Shown: positions 45,783-57,305 of the stretch, piece after piece | Position numbering within the stretch: the first letter of the stretch is position 1 | Layout: each line of letters starts with the position of its first letter | Assembly: GCF_030272615.1 (NCBI RefSeq) | Contig: NC_081413.1 | Location: forward strand, 337,151,302-337,215,301 | Origin: Cryptomeria japonica | Lineage: Eukaryota; Streptophyta; Pinopsida; Cupressales; Cupressaceae | DNA length: 64,000 nt | Reading direction: 5' to 3' | The notes under the pieces: generated by a model | The model's input: the letters and a program-made list of their open reading frames with translations, nothing else | Told to the model about the DNA's origin: nothing | Databases searched by the model: none | Translations under genes and position numbers: made by a program

Positions 45783-46616
45783 TGTAATGTCCCCATTTCC
45801 GTGACCATCAGAGTTCGAGGGATTAGCCTATTATTTTGACTCTTGTAGGCTAACATGTTTGGATAGAGAGTTTCAGTGGTAGTTCCACTTCTTCAGTTCA
45901 GTCTTGGGTTCAGTTCCAGGGCCTTTGCAGTCAGTTTGTGGACTTAGTTGAGGGACTTATTATTTCAATCTAGCAGTAGTGTTATCTTTAGTTAGGGCAC
46001 TTGGACACATGGGGGTTATTCAGTGTTGACTCCAGCTTCAGACGACACGTCAAAAGACCGAATATTGAGGGAGATATTAATATTTTAGTGGTTAAGTTTT
46101 TAAATTAACTTATATGGATATTATAAAGTCATAAAGTGACTTTATTAAAATTAAAAGCCACTTAAGTGAATTTGGATGCCCAAAAGTAAATTAAACTATG
46201 TAGAGTGAATTAAATACATTTAAATGACTTTGGGTGTACTTTCTTGGGGAATGTGCCATTTGGAGTTATTATAAAGTTATATTATTAACTTTATTAAAAA
46301 GTGGGCCACTTAAATAATATAAAGTGAATATCAAAAGGGTACGTCCAAGTGGGGAATTAATTCAAATGTTGCATAAAGTATATTAAATACATTTTAAATG
46401 TATTTAACTCCCTTCAAGAGGAAATCACACTTTTTGGAGAATTATGCCTTTTTGGGTTTATAAAGGCAAAGCAAGCAATTCAACCTCTATTATTGTTTAT
46501 TGATTATTTGATATTGCTTCTATTTTGCTCTGTGGAATTTCTTGACAAGGGTTTCAAAGGTTTGGCCATTGGAGAATGGAAATTCTTCGTGGATTTGTGA
46601 TTGTCAGGCTGTAGAA
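45783..46616 (+). repeat. 5' LTR, part 1
   Basis: Starts TGTAATGTCCCCATTTCCG; ends at the copia TSD TAGAA (46612-46616). Continues at 56469. Matches 59189-60065. Confidence 0.85.
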
Positions 46617-47390
46617 TGTAAATGTTGTTCAATTCTCAATTCAATATGCAAGTAATATTCTAGTTTATCTTTACTTGATTTGTGTATTATCTATTTTATA
46701 TAATAAATCTGACTATCTTCTTTTGTATGGCAGGTGAGAGGAGCATTTATTGATTTCGATGTCCTTCTCACAAATGCCGATTAATATGTATATGCAAGTA
46801 GGGAGGATCAAGCAATGCCTTGACCGGTCATGTCTTTTAGACATGACCGATCAAGACATTACTTGATTGTACCTCTTGGCTTATCGCAGTAATTAAAATC
46901 GGTGTATGTCAAACCGATACCAATCGGTGTATACTTAACTTAACAGCCCGATACTAATCGGTGCGTATTTACCTTGCCACCCGATACCAATCGGTGCATA
47001 CTTAACCCGATATCAATCGGTGCATGCTTACATTGCCACTCGATACCAATCGGTGTTAGTTAATCCGATAATCATTATTGTTCACTGTTAAATATATTAA
47101 CCGATATAAATCGGAATAGATTGGTTAGCCCGATTAATAATCGGTGAACACAGTTAATAATATAACCGATATTAATCGGGATTCTATGCTATAGGATGAT
47201 TATCAATATTTTAAGCATTTGATCGAACTAAGTAGATTGATCATATACAAATGAAGAATGGTTATCAAATGAAGGATTACTAGCTTGAAGTTTTTCATCA
47301 TAATTTATCGATAGGATAAATGATTGAATGAGAGACTTCATTTATCTCTCATTCAATCATTTATCTTACCGAAGCTATCATGCATTAACA
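46617..47390 (-). repeat. 3' LTR of minus-strand copia
   Basis: 774 bp. On the minus strand it starts TGTTAATGCATGATAGC and ends ...CAACATTTACA. Carries an array of CCGATA/AATCGG palindromes (46899-47180), a 37-bp hairpin (46819-46855) and a perfect 21-bp inverted repeat (47315-47335, 47345-47365). Confidence 0.95.
46899..47180. repeat. Array of CCGATANNAATCGG palindromes
   Basis: About eight full and two half copies of the imperfect palindrome CCGATACCAATCGG and variants, spaced 15-45 bp apart. The same array is in the other LTR at about 55970-56253. Lies in the U3 half (minus orientation). Confidence 0.9.
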
Positions 47391-47931
47391 CTCCCTCTTA
47401 GCTAGGTAAGATAAATGAAAACAATATATCAAGCATCACAATTCAAATGATGGTTAGTATTCTTTACACAATTTGACTTTCTAGAAATCATATCACCTAA
47501 TCACATGATATGAAGTATCACCTAAAAACGTGATACAAATGTTCATCACGTCAATCTTGTGATGACAGGATATCACCTAAGCATGTGATATCAGTATTGC
47601 CTAAACATGCAATTCTTAAGGATAATCATATGAGAAAGATTAAATTTTCATCTTATCCAAGTTGTGGTATGTGCACTAACATCTTATACAAATGTTTTAC
47701 CACAACACAATCATGGCACATCCATGACACACCAGAGATCCAACATGATAACTGGTTTGAACATCATAAGATCGTCACCTTATAATGTCTACATGCAAGT
47801 GTTCATTATCTTGAGAGATCGTCACCTCTTAGATATGAACCCAGGGGATAACATCCAAAATGTCCTATCATGACAAAGAAGTTTACACATTAAACATCTT
47901 ATTGATATGCAAATACAGATTACAAAGCAAA
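47391..47931 (-). other. 3' untranslated part of copia
   Basis: No ORF. Between the pol stop and the polypurine tract, plus positions 47486-47611 hold four short inverted repeats of type ATATCACCTAANCATGTGATAT, each able to form a small hairpin. Confidence 0.6.
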
Positions 47932-49086
47932 TTACCTTTCTATCATACCTAAACCTTTTCTGAAGTGATCAACCTTCACTCTAGAAAGAGGTTTGCTTAG
48001 AATATCTGCAGTTTGATCTCCTGTACAAACATATTCTAATTGGATCACATTCCTGTCTACCATATCTCGCACATAGTGGTATGGAATCTTAATATGCTTG
48101 GATCTGTCATGGAACACTAGATTTACTGAAAGTTTTATGTAGCTTTGATTGTCACAATGTATAATAGTGGGTTTCATAGGCTCTCCAAACAACCCCACAA
48201 GCAACTTCCCAAGCCATACTGCCTCTCGGGCAGCCATAGAAGCTGCAATGTATTCGGCCTCGGTGGAGCTTTGAGCTACAGAAGACTGCTTCCTGCTGAT
48301 CCAAGATATCATAGCTTAACCTAGACTGAAGCAACACCCTGAAGTGCTTTTTCTGTTAGTCACACTTCTAGCCCAATCTGAATTTGTAAATCCATGTAGG
48401 TCTATATCAACTTTCTCATATTTGAGACCAAGGCTTAGGGTACCTTGTATGTATCTCATAATGTGCTTTACTGCAACCAGGTGTATCTCCTTAGGTTCAC
48501 ACATAAACTGACTTAGAGCATTAATTGCATAACAGATATCTGGCCTTGTATTTACCAGGTACATCAGGGACCCAATCATCTGTCTGTATTGAGTAGGGTC
48601 AGTGGGTTGTGACTCTGCTGCTGCTTTTTTAAGTTTATGTAAATTGGTTTCCATAGGAGAGGTCGTGGGCCTACAGTTTAGCATTCCGAATCTCTTCAAA
48701 ATGTCCAAGGTATACTTTCCTTGGTTTAGTATAATGTTGTCAGAATTTTGCCATACTTCCAATCCTAGGAAGTAATGAAGGAGTCCCAAGTCCTTCATAT
48801 CAAATTCTTTGGATAGATCTTTCTTGCATTGATCTATAAGGTGATCATTTCCCTTGATTAATAAGTCATCAACATATAAAATCAATATTAGCATATCACC
48901 TTTATTTCTTTTGTAGTAGAGATTAGGATCTGCATCATTATTAGAGAAGCCTAGTTTTGAGAGATAGGTGTCAATTCTTTCATACCAGGCCCTGGGAGCC
49001 TGTTTAAGAACATAGAGAGCTTTCTTGAGTCTACACACGAGACTCTGCATCATGAATTTCAAACCCTTCAGGTTGCTCTAGGTAGA
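47932..49086 (-). pseudogene. Copia pol, 3' part (RT end, RNase H)
   Basis: Continues the RT cut at 49087-49091. EQPEGFEIHD and then, after a one-base frameshift near 49030, CRLKKALYVLKQAPRAWYE, YVDDLL (about 48870), SPMETNL, GSLMYLVNTRPDICYA, then RNase H with TNSDWARSVTNRKSTSG, AEYIAAS, HCDNQSYIKL and the tail TADILSKPL. A TAA at 48315-48313 interrupts the RNase H; the natural end is at 47932. RT active-site Asp pair is present but the gene is split, so no enzyme can form. Confidence 0.9.
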
Positions 49087-49434
49087 CTTCTTGCAGTACC
49101 CCTCCTCGATCAACCTCTTTTGTATGTTTTGAATTACTTCAGTGACTGTTCTGTGGAACATTATTGTATCATGATTCGGATGTCATGCAATGTTATTTCA
49201 TGCTTTATCTGGATTTATGGTGTATGATTTTATGCAATATCTCAGTGCTTATGAATAATGTTATTTTATGGATCTTTATCATGGACTGACACTTTTCCCT
49301 TATATTGTGATGCGTTATTTATATGTTGCGTGTTTGCAAGTGTATTGGGATGCGAGGGGATGATTTTCCTTCACTCACTCCGGTGAAATAGGGAACGACA
49401 CGATTCTCCTTCATCGGTGTGTGTGCCGTGTCTG

Positions 49435-49456
49435 TATATATATATATATATATACC
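49435..49456. repeat. (TA)n microsatellite
   Basis: About eleven TA units inside the solo-LTR-like insertion. Confidence 0.85.
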
Positions 49457-50825
49457 CTGGTCTATACGCACGTGTGGTTCTTTGGTGCATGACATTGCAG
49501 GTACTAGTACCGGGTAGGTACGGGGTATTGACTCCACCTGGTTTCGCAGGTCTGAGCATGCCTTATATAACCGATGGGAGTGGAGGAGATAGTTGTTGTA
49601 CCTTAGCTTGACCGTAGTTACACTCGTATGAGTGTTGTCAGTCGGTTGTGTTTCCCTGTCTGGCTATTATGCGTATCATGGTGCCTTGGTTTGGTCATTT
49701 GAGAGTCGTCATTTGATCTGTCTTGGTTTTGTGTGTTTCCGTTTATTTAAATGGTTATTTAATTTAAATGGATGATGCTATCTTGTGTTGGCATAATCAT
49801 TTAATTAATATGCTCTGTGATTATTGATTTATTTAAATTAATGATTGCTAGATTAAAAGGTTAAATGGCTTAATTTATTGTGTAAAGTTGCATAATGTGT
49901 TTTGTGGAACGAAATGAATAGTGGCCTAGCCATTTAAATGAAAAATGCGCATGTTGGAAGAAAGTATTTTGGATATAGAAATTAATAAAAGCTTTCCTTT
50001 TTGCTTTTCCATTTGACTTTTGCTTTTTCGTTTTTAATTGTTGGAAAAGAATTATTTTTGGAAAAAGGAGTAAATCTGATTGTTTTACTTTTTAAATTTT
50101 TAAATCTGATTGGATGAAATAACTTTCAACCTAGAAAGTTTAGGTTAAAAAGATTTTTTTCATGCTATTCCTGGGGGATTCATGGGAAGAAGAGGAGGAG
50201 AATTTTTGGAGAGAAAATTCTGGAAAAACTTCCTGGAGGAGCTGGAAATTCGACCTGGTTGTAAGACTGAAATTTCTTCATCTCTTTGCTTGCTAATTGC
50301 TTCAAGGTTGGAGGTTCTCTTCTTGTTTTGAATTTTTTTTTTTTGAAATTTTCAGTTTGCTTCGTGTGTGTGGAAATTTATGCAATCTTCCTGTAGATGT
50401 TTGTGGAATAATTGGAATGGAAGAAATAGTGTTTATTATTGTTGGTTTTGTGAAATCTATATCACATGTTTGCATTTAGGAAGGAAATGGTTCATCATTT
50501 CTCTATCTGCTGTGTGTTTGATCTTGAAAATCAATTTCTTGTTTTACCTCTTCTATTTGGAATGAATGAACTAGATTTAGCTTGTTGTGTGCTTTCTAGT
50601 TTCATGTTGCATAGATTTGGGGTTCTTGTGGGACTATATTTCATCTTTTACCTTGCTGGTAAATATCCATTTGAGAAAATTGGATTTGGCACTGTGTATG
50701 TGTGTGCCTATGAAATGATCCGAGAATGAATCGTTTTCATGTTTAAACGATTTGGTGGAGTGTTGATTTTAATGCCTTGGAGGCATGTGTTTTTGTTTGT
50801 TTCGTAGACTTTACCGCTCCCGTGA

Positions 50826-51125
50826 TGGGCTTGCCTCATCACGTGGGTCGGTAGTGTTTGCTACCCGCAGGTAGCAGAACTACCGGTCGGCAGCACCGCT
50901 ACGCAGTAGCAGTGCTATCGGTCGGTAGGACTGCCACCGGTTGGTAGTAGCAGCTGCTACCGGCAGTACCGCTATCGGTTGGTAGCAGTGCTACCGGTCG
51001 GCAATGGCTGTTATCGGCGATAGCAGCACTACCGGTTGGTAGGGTTATTACCAGTGGTAGCAACACTACCGGCAGGTAGTGTTTGTTGCCTCGGCAGCAT
51101 CACTATTGCAGGTTGGCTTTTGCCA
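50826..51125. repeat. GC-rich CTACCGGTCGGTAG array
   Basis: About ten irregular copies of CTACCGGTCGGTAGCA and variants in 300 bp; the core ACCGGT is palindromic. GC-rich island in an AT-rich element. Confidence 0.85.
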
Positions 51126-52740
51126 CTGCTTGACCATGTGCCTTACCGGTGCAAACTGGTATGCGTTATAAAATTAATTTAATTTTATTAAGTGAACATG
51201 TTGATGTGGTTGTTTTATGTTAAGCATAAATGGTGATTTTTCATGTGATTTTTATTATGTGGTTAATAAATTTATCAATGGGAATCAAGGCATGAATTAG
51301 AGATTCAAATTGGTTAATTTGGGTATATTCTGGAAATGAATTAAATGCCTATTCGGAATTCATATTTTTATTTGGTTGAATGTTCAATATGGATTTCATT
51401 TCTGATGGGATATTGATTTAGAAATTGAATAATGTGACTGTTGAAAGAGTGTTTTATTTCATTTTTTTCAATCTATGATGTTGCAAGTGTATTATGTGTT
51501 GTTTTGGTCTGTGGTTCAGTTGTCCGTGGAGGCATATTTGGTACCTTTGACCAAGAGATATATGTTGGCTTTGTTGTCTTAACCATGTAGTGTCTTTGCC
51601 TTATGGTTAGCCAAGAGTCAGTATGTCCTTGTTTGACCACTTGTTTCTGATAGTGGTGTTATGGTTGTCTGCTTCGCCATAGGGTCCTCGGGGAGTGACC
51701 ATGTTTGTTTAGTGTCCTTTGAGAGAGTGGCTTTCGCTTGGGGGTTGCGCCCAAAGTGGTAGGCATTACGACCCAACGAAAGTCAGATAATAACTGGAAA
51801 TCTAATGAATTGATTAGGTGGGTAGTATCATAACATTAAAAAAGATAATTGTACCTCGTGCATAGGTGAGTGCTAGTATAGGGCTCATAATGTTGCGAGA
51901 AGGCCTGAAATGGCAAACCAACCACCTTGTCTTCACGAAAGGCTGGTAGAGTCGGCATGAGACTTAGTTGGAACCGGAGGTTCGGGAGAGGTTACCAAGA
52001 CATTGAGCCGGGACCTATGGAGGCTGTACCATGGTATCCATTTTAAGCTATGCGATGACACTCTCTCATTTGGTTCACTTGTGTGTTTGTGATGTTGAGT
52101 CACCCGGATTTTGTGCTGTCATGGAGTCGTATTGTTTTGTCGACCATGTCATGCTTATGCTTGCTTGAGGGTCCTCAGCTATCTCCTAGCACGGTGGGGT
52201 GATTCCATTTGGGAATTACATGGTCAGGTGGTAGTGCCCCTTCCCATCGGATGTTCGGATTTGTACCTTCATGCGAGGATTGGCTTCGCAGGTGTTATTG
52301 TGGTTCGTGACTCATGCTTCATCTCTTGTTTGAAGATTATTGTTATTTGGAGACCCTTGTGGTCATTGTATATTGTATCATTGATCTTATGTAACTTTGT
52401 AATTGGATGAGATCTATCCTTACATGTTTATTGAGAAGCTATGTATTGGAAGAACAATGTAATCCTATGTTGGGATGTTTTTATCAGTTTCCTTGATGAT
52501 GTTAGTAAATGCTTATTGAAGTGGAAATTATATTGTATCCTTTCAATATTTCTATGATGAATCTTTATTTGCTTATGGCTTCTTGTGATCATTGAGTTAA
52601 TGATGCATATGTGGATTTATGATTTTGTGGAATTTATTTTTGAAGTTAATTCTTTGTTGGTAACCCTTAGGAATTTTGGTATAAGTCTTCCGCTTGTGTT
52701 ATCGTGCATGTTGTGTAAATGCACTTATGATGTTTATACT

Positions 52741-52758
52741 TTAAAAAAAAAAAAAAAA
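52741..52758. repeat. Homopolymer A run
   Basis: Run of about 17 A, 50 bp inside the right end of the solo-LTR-like insertion. Confidence 0.8.
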
Positions 52759-52815
52759 TGTTTCACCCTTCTTGTGGGTTTTCATTCAGGGTTCCTGGCG
52801 GGGCATTACACTTCT

Positions 52816-55597
52816 TTTGAGATCTCACCATTTAGAAATGCTGTCTTAACATCCATCTGGTGTACCTTCCACCCCTTTGCTGCTGCAATAGCTAGTACAA
52901 CTCTTACTGATGTATACCTGGCAACAGGTGCAAATCTTTCTTCATAATCTATTCCTTCCCTTTGTGAGAACCCTCTAGCTACAAATCTGGCTTTGTGTTT
53001 TTCAATACTGCCATCTGCAGCATGTTTGATCTTGAAAAGCCATTTAGATGAAACAACAGATTTCTTAGTTGGCCTAGGAACAATCTCCCAAACATCATTC
53101 TTCATAATGGACTGGTACTCTTCAGACATGGCATCCTTCCATACTTGATGTACAAGTGCATCTGATACATTGTATGGTTTGGCTTTAGAGAGATCATTCA
53201 TAATGGCAACATAGCTAGTGAGTTTATTAGGCCTTTTGCTTTCCCTGAATGTTCCTGAAGGAGCAACAAACTTCTGAGCTTCTGCTACAGTCTTGGTGGC
53301 CCATAGTGGTCTTTTCTTGAGGTTTTCTTTAGGTGGGTTTTGAGTTTCACCTATAGTTTCCTTAGGATTCTCCCTCTGAAGCTCAGGAGTAGGATCTTCA
53401 TCTATGCTAGCGGTAGGGATATAGACTTCAGGCTCTAGTGAGTTTTGGGCTCTTTTGAAGGCTAAGTTTTCTTCAAAGATCACATCCCTACTTAGTTCAA
53501 TATTCTTTTGACCAGGTATATAGATCCTGTAGGCCTTGGAGGTTTCACTATATCCTACAAGGATTCCTCTTTTTCCAGAAGGCTCTAATTTTAATCTTTT
53601 CTCCCTAGGTACATGAATATAGACAGGGCATCCAAATATTCTAAGGTGGCTGATATCTGGTTTTGATTTAGTAAAGACTTCCTCAGGGGTCTTATCTTCA
53701 AGATGGGAGTGAGGACATCTGTTTTGAATATAAACAACAATGCTAGTTGCTTCTGCCCAAAGATTGACTTTTAGATTCTGATCAAGAGTCATAGCTTTGG
53801 CAGCTTCAACGATTGTCCTATTTTTCCTCTTAGCTACCCCATTTTGTTGAGGATTATAAGGTATTGGTAACTCCCTCTTAATCCCCGAATTCTTACAAAA
53901 ATCTTTAAATAATTCTGATGTGTATTCCCCCCCATTATCATTTCTTAGGGTTTTAATTTTATTTCCTTAGTAGTTCTCTGTTAGTGATTTGAATTCTTTA
54001 AACCTATTGAGGATCTCTTCTGATTCTTTACATTTCAGAAAGTAGATCCAAGTTTTCCTAGAGTAGTCATCAACAAATATTACATAATACAAAAATCCCG
54101 CCAAAGAAGGTACGGACATGGGTCCACATACATCAAAATGAACTAACTCTAAAATTTTACTTGTTTTCCTAGTACTATTTTGAAAAGCACCCTTAGTATT
54201 TTTACCTAGGGCACATCCTTTGCATGCCCTTGAATGATATTGCTTTAACTTAGGTAGGCCTGTGACAAGGTCTCCCATTGATGATAAAGTTCTAAAATTC
54301 AGGTGGCCTAGTCTTCTATGCCAGACTTCATTAGCATCTGTAGTTTCATGGATTAGGACTAAGTTGGGCTCTGTGCATAGCTCATACAAGTAGCCTTGTC
54401 TTTGACCAATAGTTTTAGCTTTCTTGATGGATGAATTCTTTGGCCAAGCCAACACTCTGTTGTCCATGAAGGTCACTCTGTATCCATTGTCCTCCAGTGC
54501 TGATATTGAGACTAGGTTTCTCTTGATGCCTGGAACATATAGTACTCCTTTAAGTTGTAATGATACACCTGACTTTAGTTTGATGGTGCAGGTTCCAACT
54601 CCTCTGATTGGATGTGTGTAGTCATCTCCGATAGTTACTTCCTCATCATTCTCCTCTTTCATGGAGTCTAGCACTTCTCTGAATCTTGTAATGTGTCTGG
54701 ATGAGCCACTGTTGATCACCCAGGAGTTAACTTTGTTTGATGCTTGGTTTGTGAGTGTTGAATAGAATACATACTTTTGGGGGTCCTCTTCCCTTTTAGA
54801 TTTTCCTGTTTTGGCAAATGTTGCTTGTTGTTTGGCTCTTTCTAGACATTTGGCAACATAGTGCCCAAATTTGTCACATCTGTAACATTGAATCTGTGAA
54901 AGGTCCTTCTTGAAGGTGTTCTTCTCGTGACGACCTTTTCTCTTTCTAAATTGTTTCTGCTTGCTTTTCTTGTTTGAGTTTGTATTTAGAACTTGGAGAT
55001 CTTCATCTATATTCTTTTGCTTGATCCCTTTCTTATTTTGCCTTGATTCCTCTTGGAGACAGTCAGCCTTTAGCCTAGCGAATTTTGGAAATTCATCCCT
55101 CGCACTGATGCCTTGGACGAATGTTTCCCATATGCTAGGCAATCCATCTAGAGCAATGAGTGTTAATTCTTTGCTTTGGATCTCATATCCAAGAGTTGCT
55201 AGTTCATCCCTTAAGGCTGATATTCGCACGAAGTAGGCATTGACTGATTCTCCTTTGATCATGGCTATGTGATTTATTTCTCTTTTTAAAGCCAAGGTTC
55301 TACTAGCATTAGATATTTCAAATGCATCTTCAAGTGCTTTGAACATGTTATTGGCTGTTTCATGTTTCCTTATGATGGGCATAATATTATTTCTCACCCC
55401 ATCAACTATGATTTTGATGGCCTTTTGATTTCTCTCTCTCCAAGTTGTTTTGTCAGGTTCAGTCTTAGGTTCTGCAGTTTCAATTTTTAGAAATGATTCG
55501 ACTTTATTTTCTTTTAGAATCATCTGAATTTTGAACTTCCATGTTGAGAAGTCATCACCTCCTCTGAGTCTATCTTCAATCTGATAGCACTAGCCAT
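52816..55597 (-). pseudogene. Copia gag-pol, 5' part
   Basis: ATG 55597 (MASAIRLK) starts gag. A frameshift within about 12 codons moves it into the long frame that runs from 55523. Gag holds ALEDAFEISN and ALDGLPSIWETF, then an intact CCHC knuckle CYRCDKFGHYVAKC (about 54889-54848). In the protease the catalytic Asp is Asn (INSGSS, codon 54713-54711). GAG-pre-integrase WHRRLGHLNF and the integrase follow, with HFDVCGPM, FVDDYSR, a TAA at 53969-53967 and DNGGEY; its third acidic residue is Lys (codon 53831-53829). RT begins and reaches MDVKTAFLNGEIS before the insertion. One polyprotein frame otherwise. Confidence 0.93.
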
Positions 55598-55677
55598 TAG
55601 AAGAATTGTGATGTTGAATATATGCTTGTTTTGAATTTTCCACAAAATTGAACAGCCTCAGGTTCGATTTAACTATA

Positions 55678-55689
55678 GCTCTGATACCA
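55678..55689 (-). promoter_or_regulatory. Primer binding site of minus-strand copia
   Basis: Minus strand TGGTATCAGAGC directly after the LTR end at 55690; initiator tRNA-Met type. Confidence 0.9.
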
Positions 55690-56463
55690 TGTAAATGTTG
55701 TTCAATTCTCAATTCAATATGCAAGTAATATTCTAGTTTATCTTTACTTGATCTGTGTATTATCTATTTTATATAATAAATCTGACTATCTTCTTTTCTA
55801 TGGCAGGTGAGAGGAGCATTTATTGATTTCGATGTCCTTCGCACAAATGCCGATTAATATGTATATGCAAGCAAGGAGGATCAAGCAATGCCTTGACCGG
55901 TCATGTCTTTTAGACATGACCGATCAAGACATTACTTGATCGTACCTCTTGGCTTATCGCAGTAATTACAATCGGTGTATGTCAAACCGATACCAATCGG
56001 TGTATACTTAACTTAACAGCCCGATACTAATCGGTGCGTATTTACCTTGCCACCCGATACCAATCGGTGCATACTTAACCCGATATCAATCGGTGCATGC
56101 TTACATTGCCACCCGATACCAATCGGTGTTAGTTAATACGATAATCATTATTGTTCACTGTTAAATATATTAACCTATATAAATCGGAATACATTGGTTA
56201 GCCCGATTAATAATCGGTGAATACAGTTAATAATATAACCGATATTAATTGGGATTCTATGCTATAGGATGATTATCGATAGTTTAAGCATTTGATCGAA
56301 CTAAGTAGATTGTTCATATACAAATGAAGAATGGTTATCAAATGAAGGATTAATAGCTTGAAGTTTTCCATCATAATTTATGGATAGGATAAATGATTGA
56401 ATGAGAGACTTCATTTATCTCTCATTCAATCATTTATCTTACCGAAGCTATCATGCATTAACA
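55690..56463 (-). repeat. 5' LTR of minus-strand copia
   Basis: 774 bp, partner of 46617-47390, with the same palindrome array and inverted repeats (21-bp arms at 56388-56408 and 56418-56438). Confidence 0.95.
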
Positions 56464-57103
56464 TAGAAGATCAACTGAATTATTGCAATTGTGAAGGCTT
56501 CATTCAAGAGTCTTATTGTGCTTCAATAGAGATTCTTTATTTCAGATTTTGCAGATTTTTCAATAAGGTAAGGGCAAATCAGGTTAGACACCCCTTTTAG
56601 TAGCATATTTCATTTCAATAAGCATCCGTACAGTTTCCAGTTGCTGGCTGTACAATTCAGGCTTGGCACGTGGGGTTCAAAAAAGAGACGTTTTGACTGG
56701 GAGGCTGAAACGCCTTTCAAATTTGCAATCTAGTTGCACCATTCCCAGCAGCCAGCATAATCAGGTGGATTCATCTCATTTTTGGCCTAGAGAAATTGTA
56801 TTCTAGGACTTGTACTTCAATTTTGGTCAGTTTCTCAGTTTTGGCTGACAAACTCCAAAATTCTTTATTTAAAATAAGCTGAAGACCTACGGGTATGCAA
56901 TTAGCAGTAGAAATTATTGTAGCAGTTATCTTATTCATAATATAGTTGCAGTTGCTCTCAATTTTATTTCTATTTGGTTCTATGTGCAATTTTTGCTTGG
57001 CATGTGTTATTTTTTGCTTTAAAATTGTTCAAAAACCTTGAAAATTCAAAAACACATCAGCAATAGTAATTCAGGAGAGTTAGAACCAGCAAGGGTTCTT
57101 ACA
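56464..57103 (+). repeat. 5' LTR of outer element, part 2
   Basis: First five bases are the copia TSD copy. Continues the LTR interrupted at 46616 (shared with 60071 onward: TATTGCAATTGTGAAGGC) and ends ...GGGTTCTTACA before the PBS. Confidence 0.83.
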
Positions 57104-57104
57104 G

Positions 57105-57117
57105 TGGTATCAGAGGT
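57105..57117 (+). promoter_or_regulatory. Primer binding site of outer element
   Basis: TGGTATCAGAGGT, one base after the LTR end; tRNA-Met type with one change. Confidence 0.75.
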
Positions 57118-57305
57118 CTGATCCTGCCTTTCTGGAGGGCTAGAAGTTCTTATTCATCAACGTTAGTTTGGGCCTCACAGGTTTTTACACACGTAGGAGG
57201 CTTGGTTTATAGGGAAACCGGGATCAATTTGTAGAGATTCCATTGGGAATCATTGAGCTCACACGGTTGACATTTGAGTGACCAACACTCTTGCATTGTT
57301 TCAGT

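Larger units (their letters stand above)
49092..52810 (-). mobile_element. Solo-LTR-like insertion, 3.7 kb
   Basis: Exactly inserted in the copia RT with perfect 5-bp TSD CTTCT (49087-49091, 52811-52815). Ends are TG...CA; on the minus strand it starts TGTAATGCCCCGCC, like other LTR starts in this window. No second internal copy of either end and no coding domain are visible, so a solo LTR of unusual length is the simplest reading. The two ends match as inverted repeats at 10 of 14 positions, so another class of element is not excluded. The open frames (for example 50297-50729, 52111-52410) show no known domain. Confidence 0.7.
46617..56463 (-). mobile_element. Ty1/copia element, minus strand, interrupted
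   Basis: Two 774-bp LTRs (46617-47390, 55690-56463), PBS at 55689-55678, polypurine tract AAGAGGGAG next to 47391, and TSD TAGAA (46612-46616, 56464-56468). Gag-pol reads from 55597 down to 52816, is interrupted by the insertion 49092-52810, and resumes from 49086 to 47932. The LTRs differ at about 19 of 774 positions by hand count. Stops, frameshifts and catalytic substitutions make it inactive. Confidence 0.95.

Noticed and set aside
53967..53969. Programmed readthrough of the TAA in copia integrase
   Set aside because: The same element has frameshifts and catalytic substitutions elsewhere, so plain decay is the simpler explanation.
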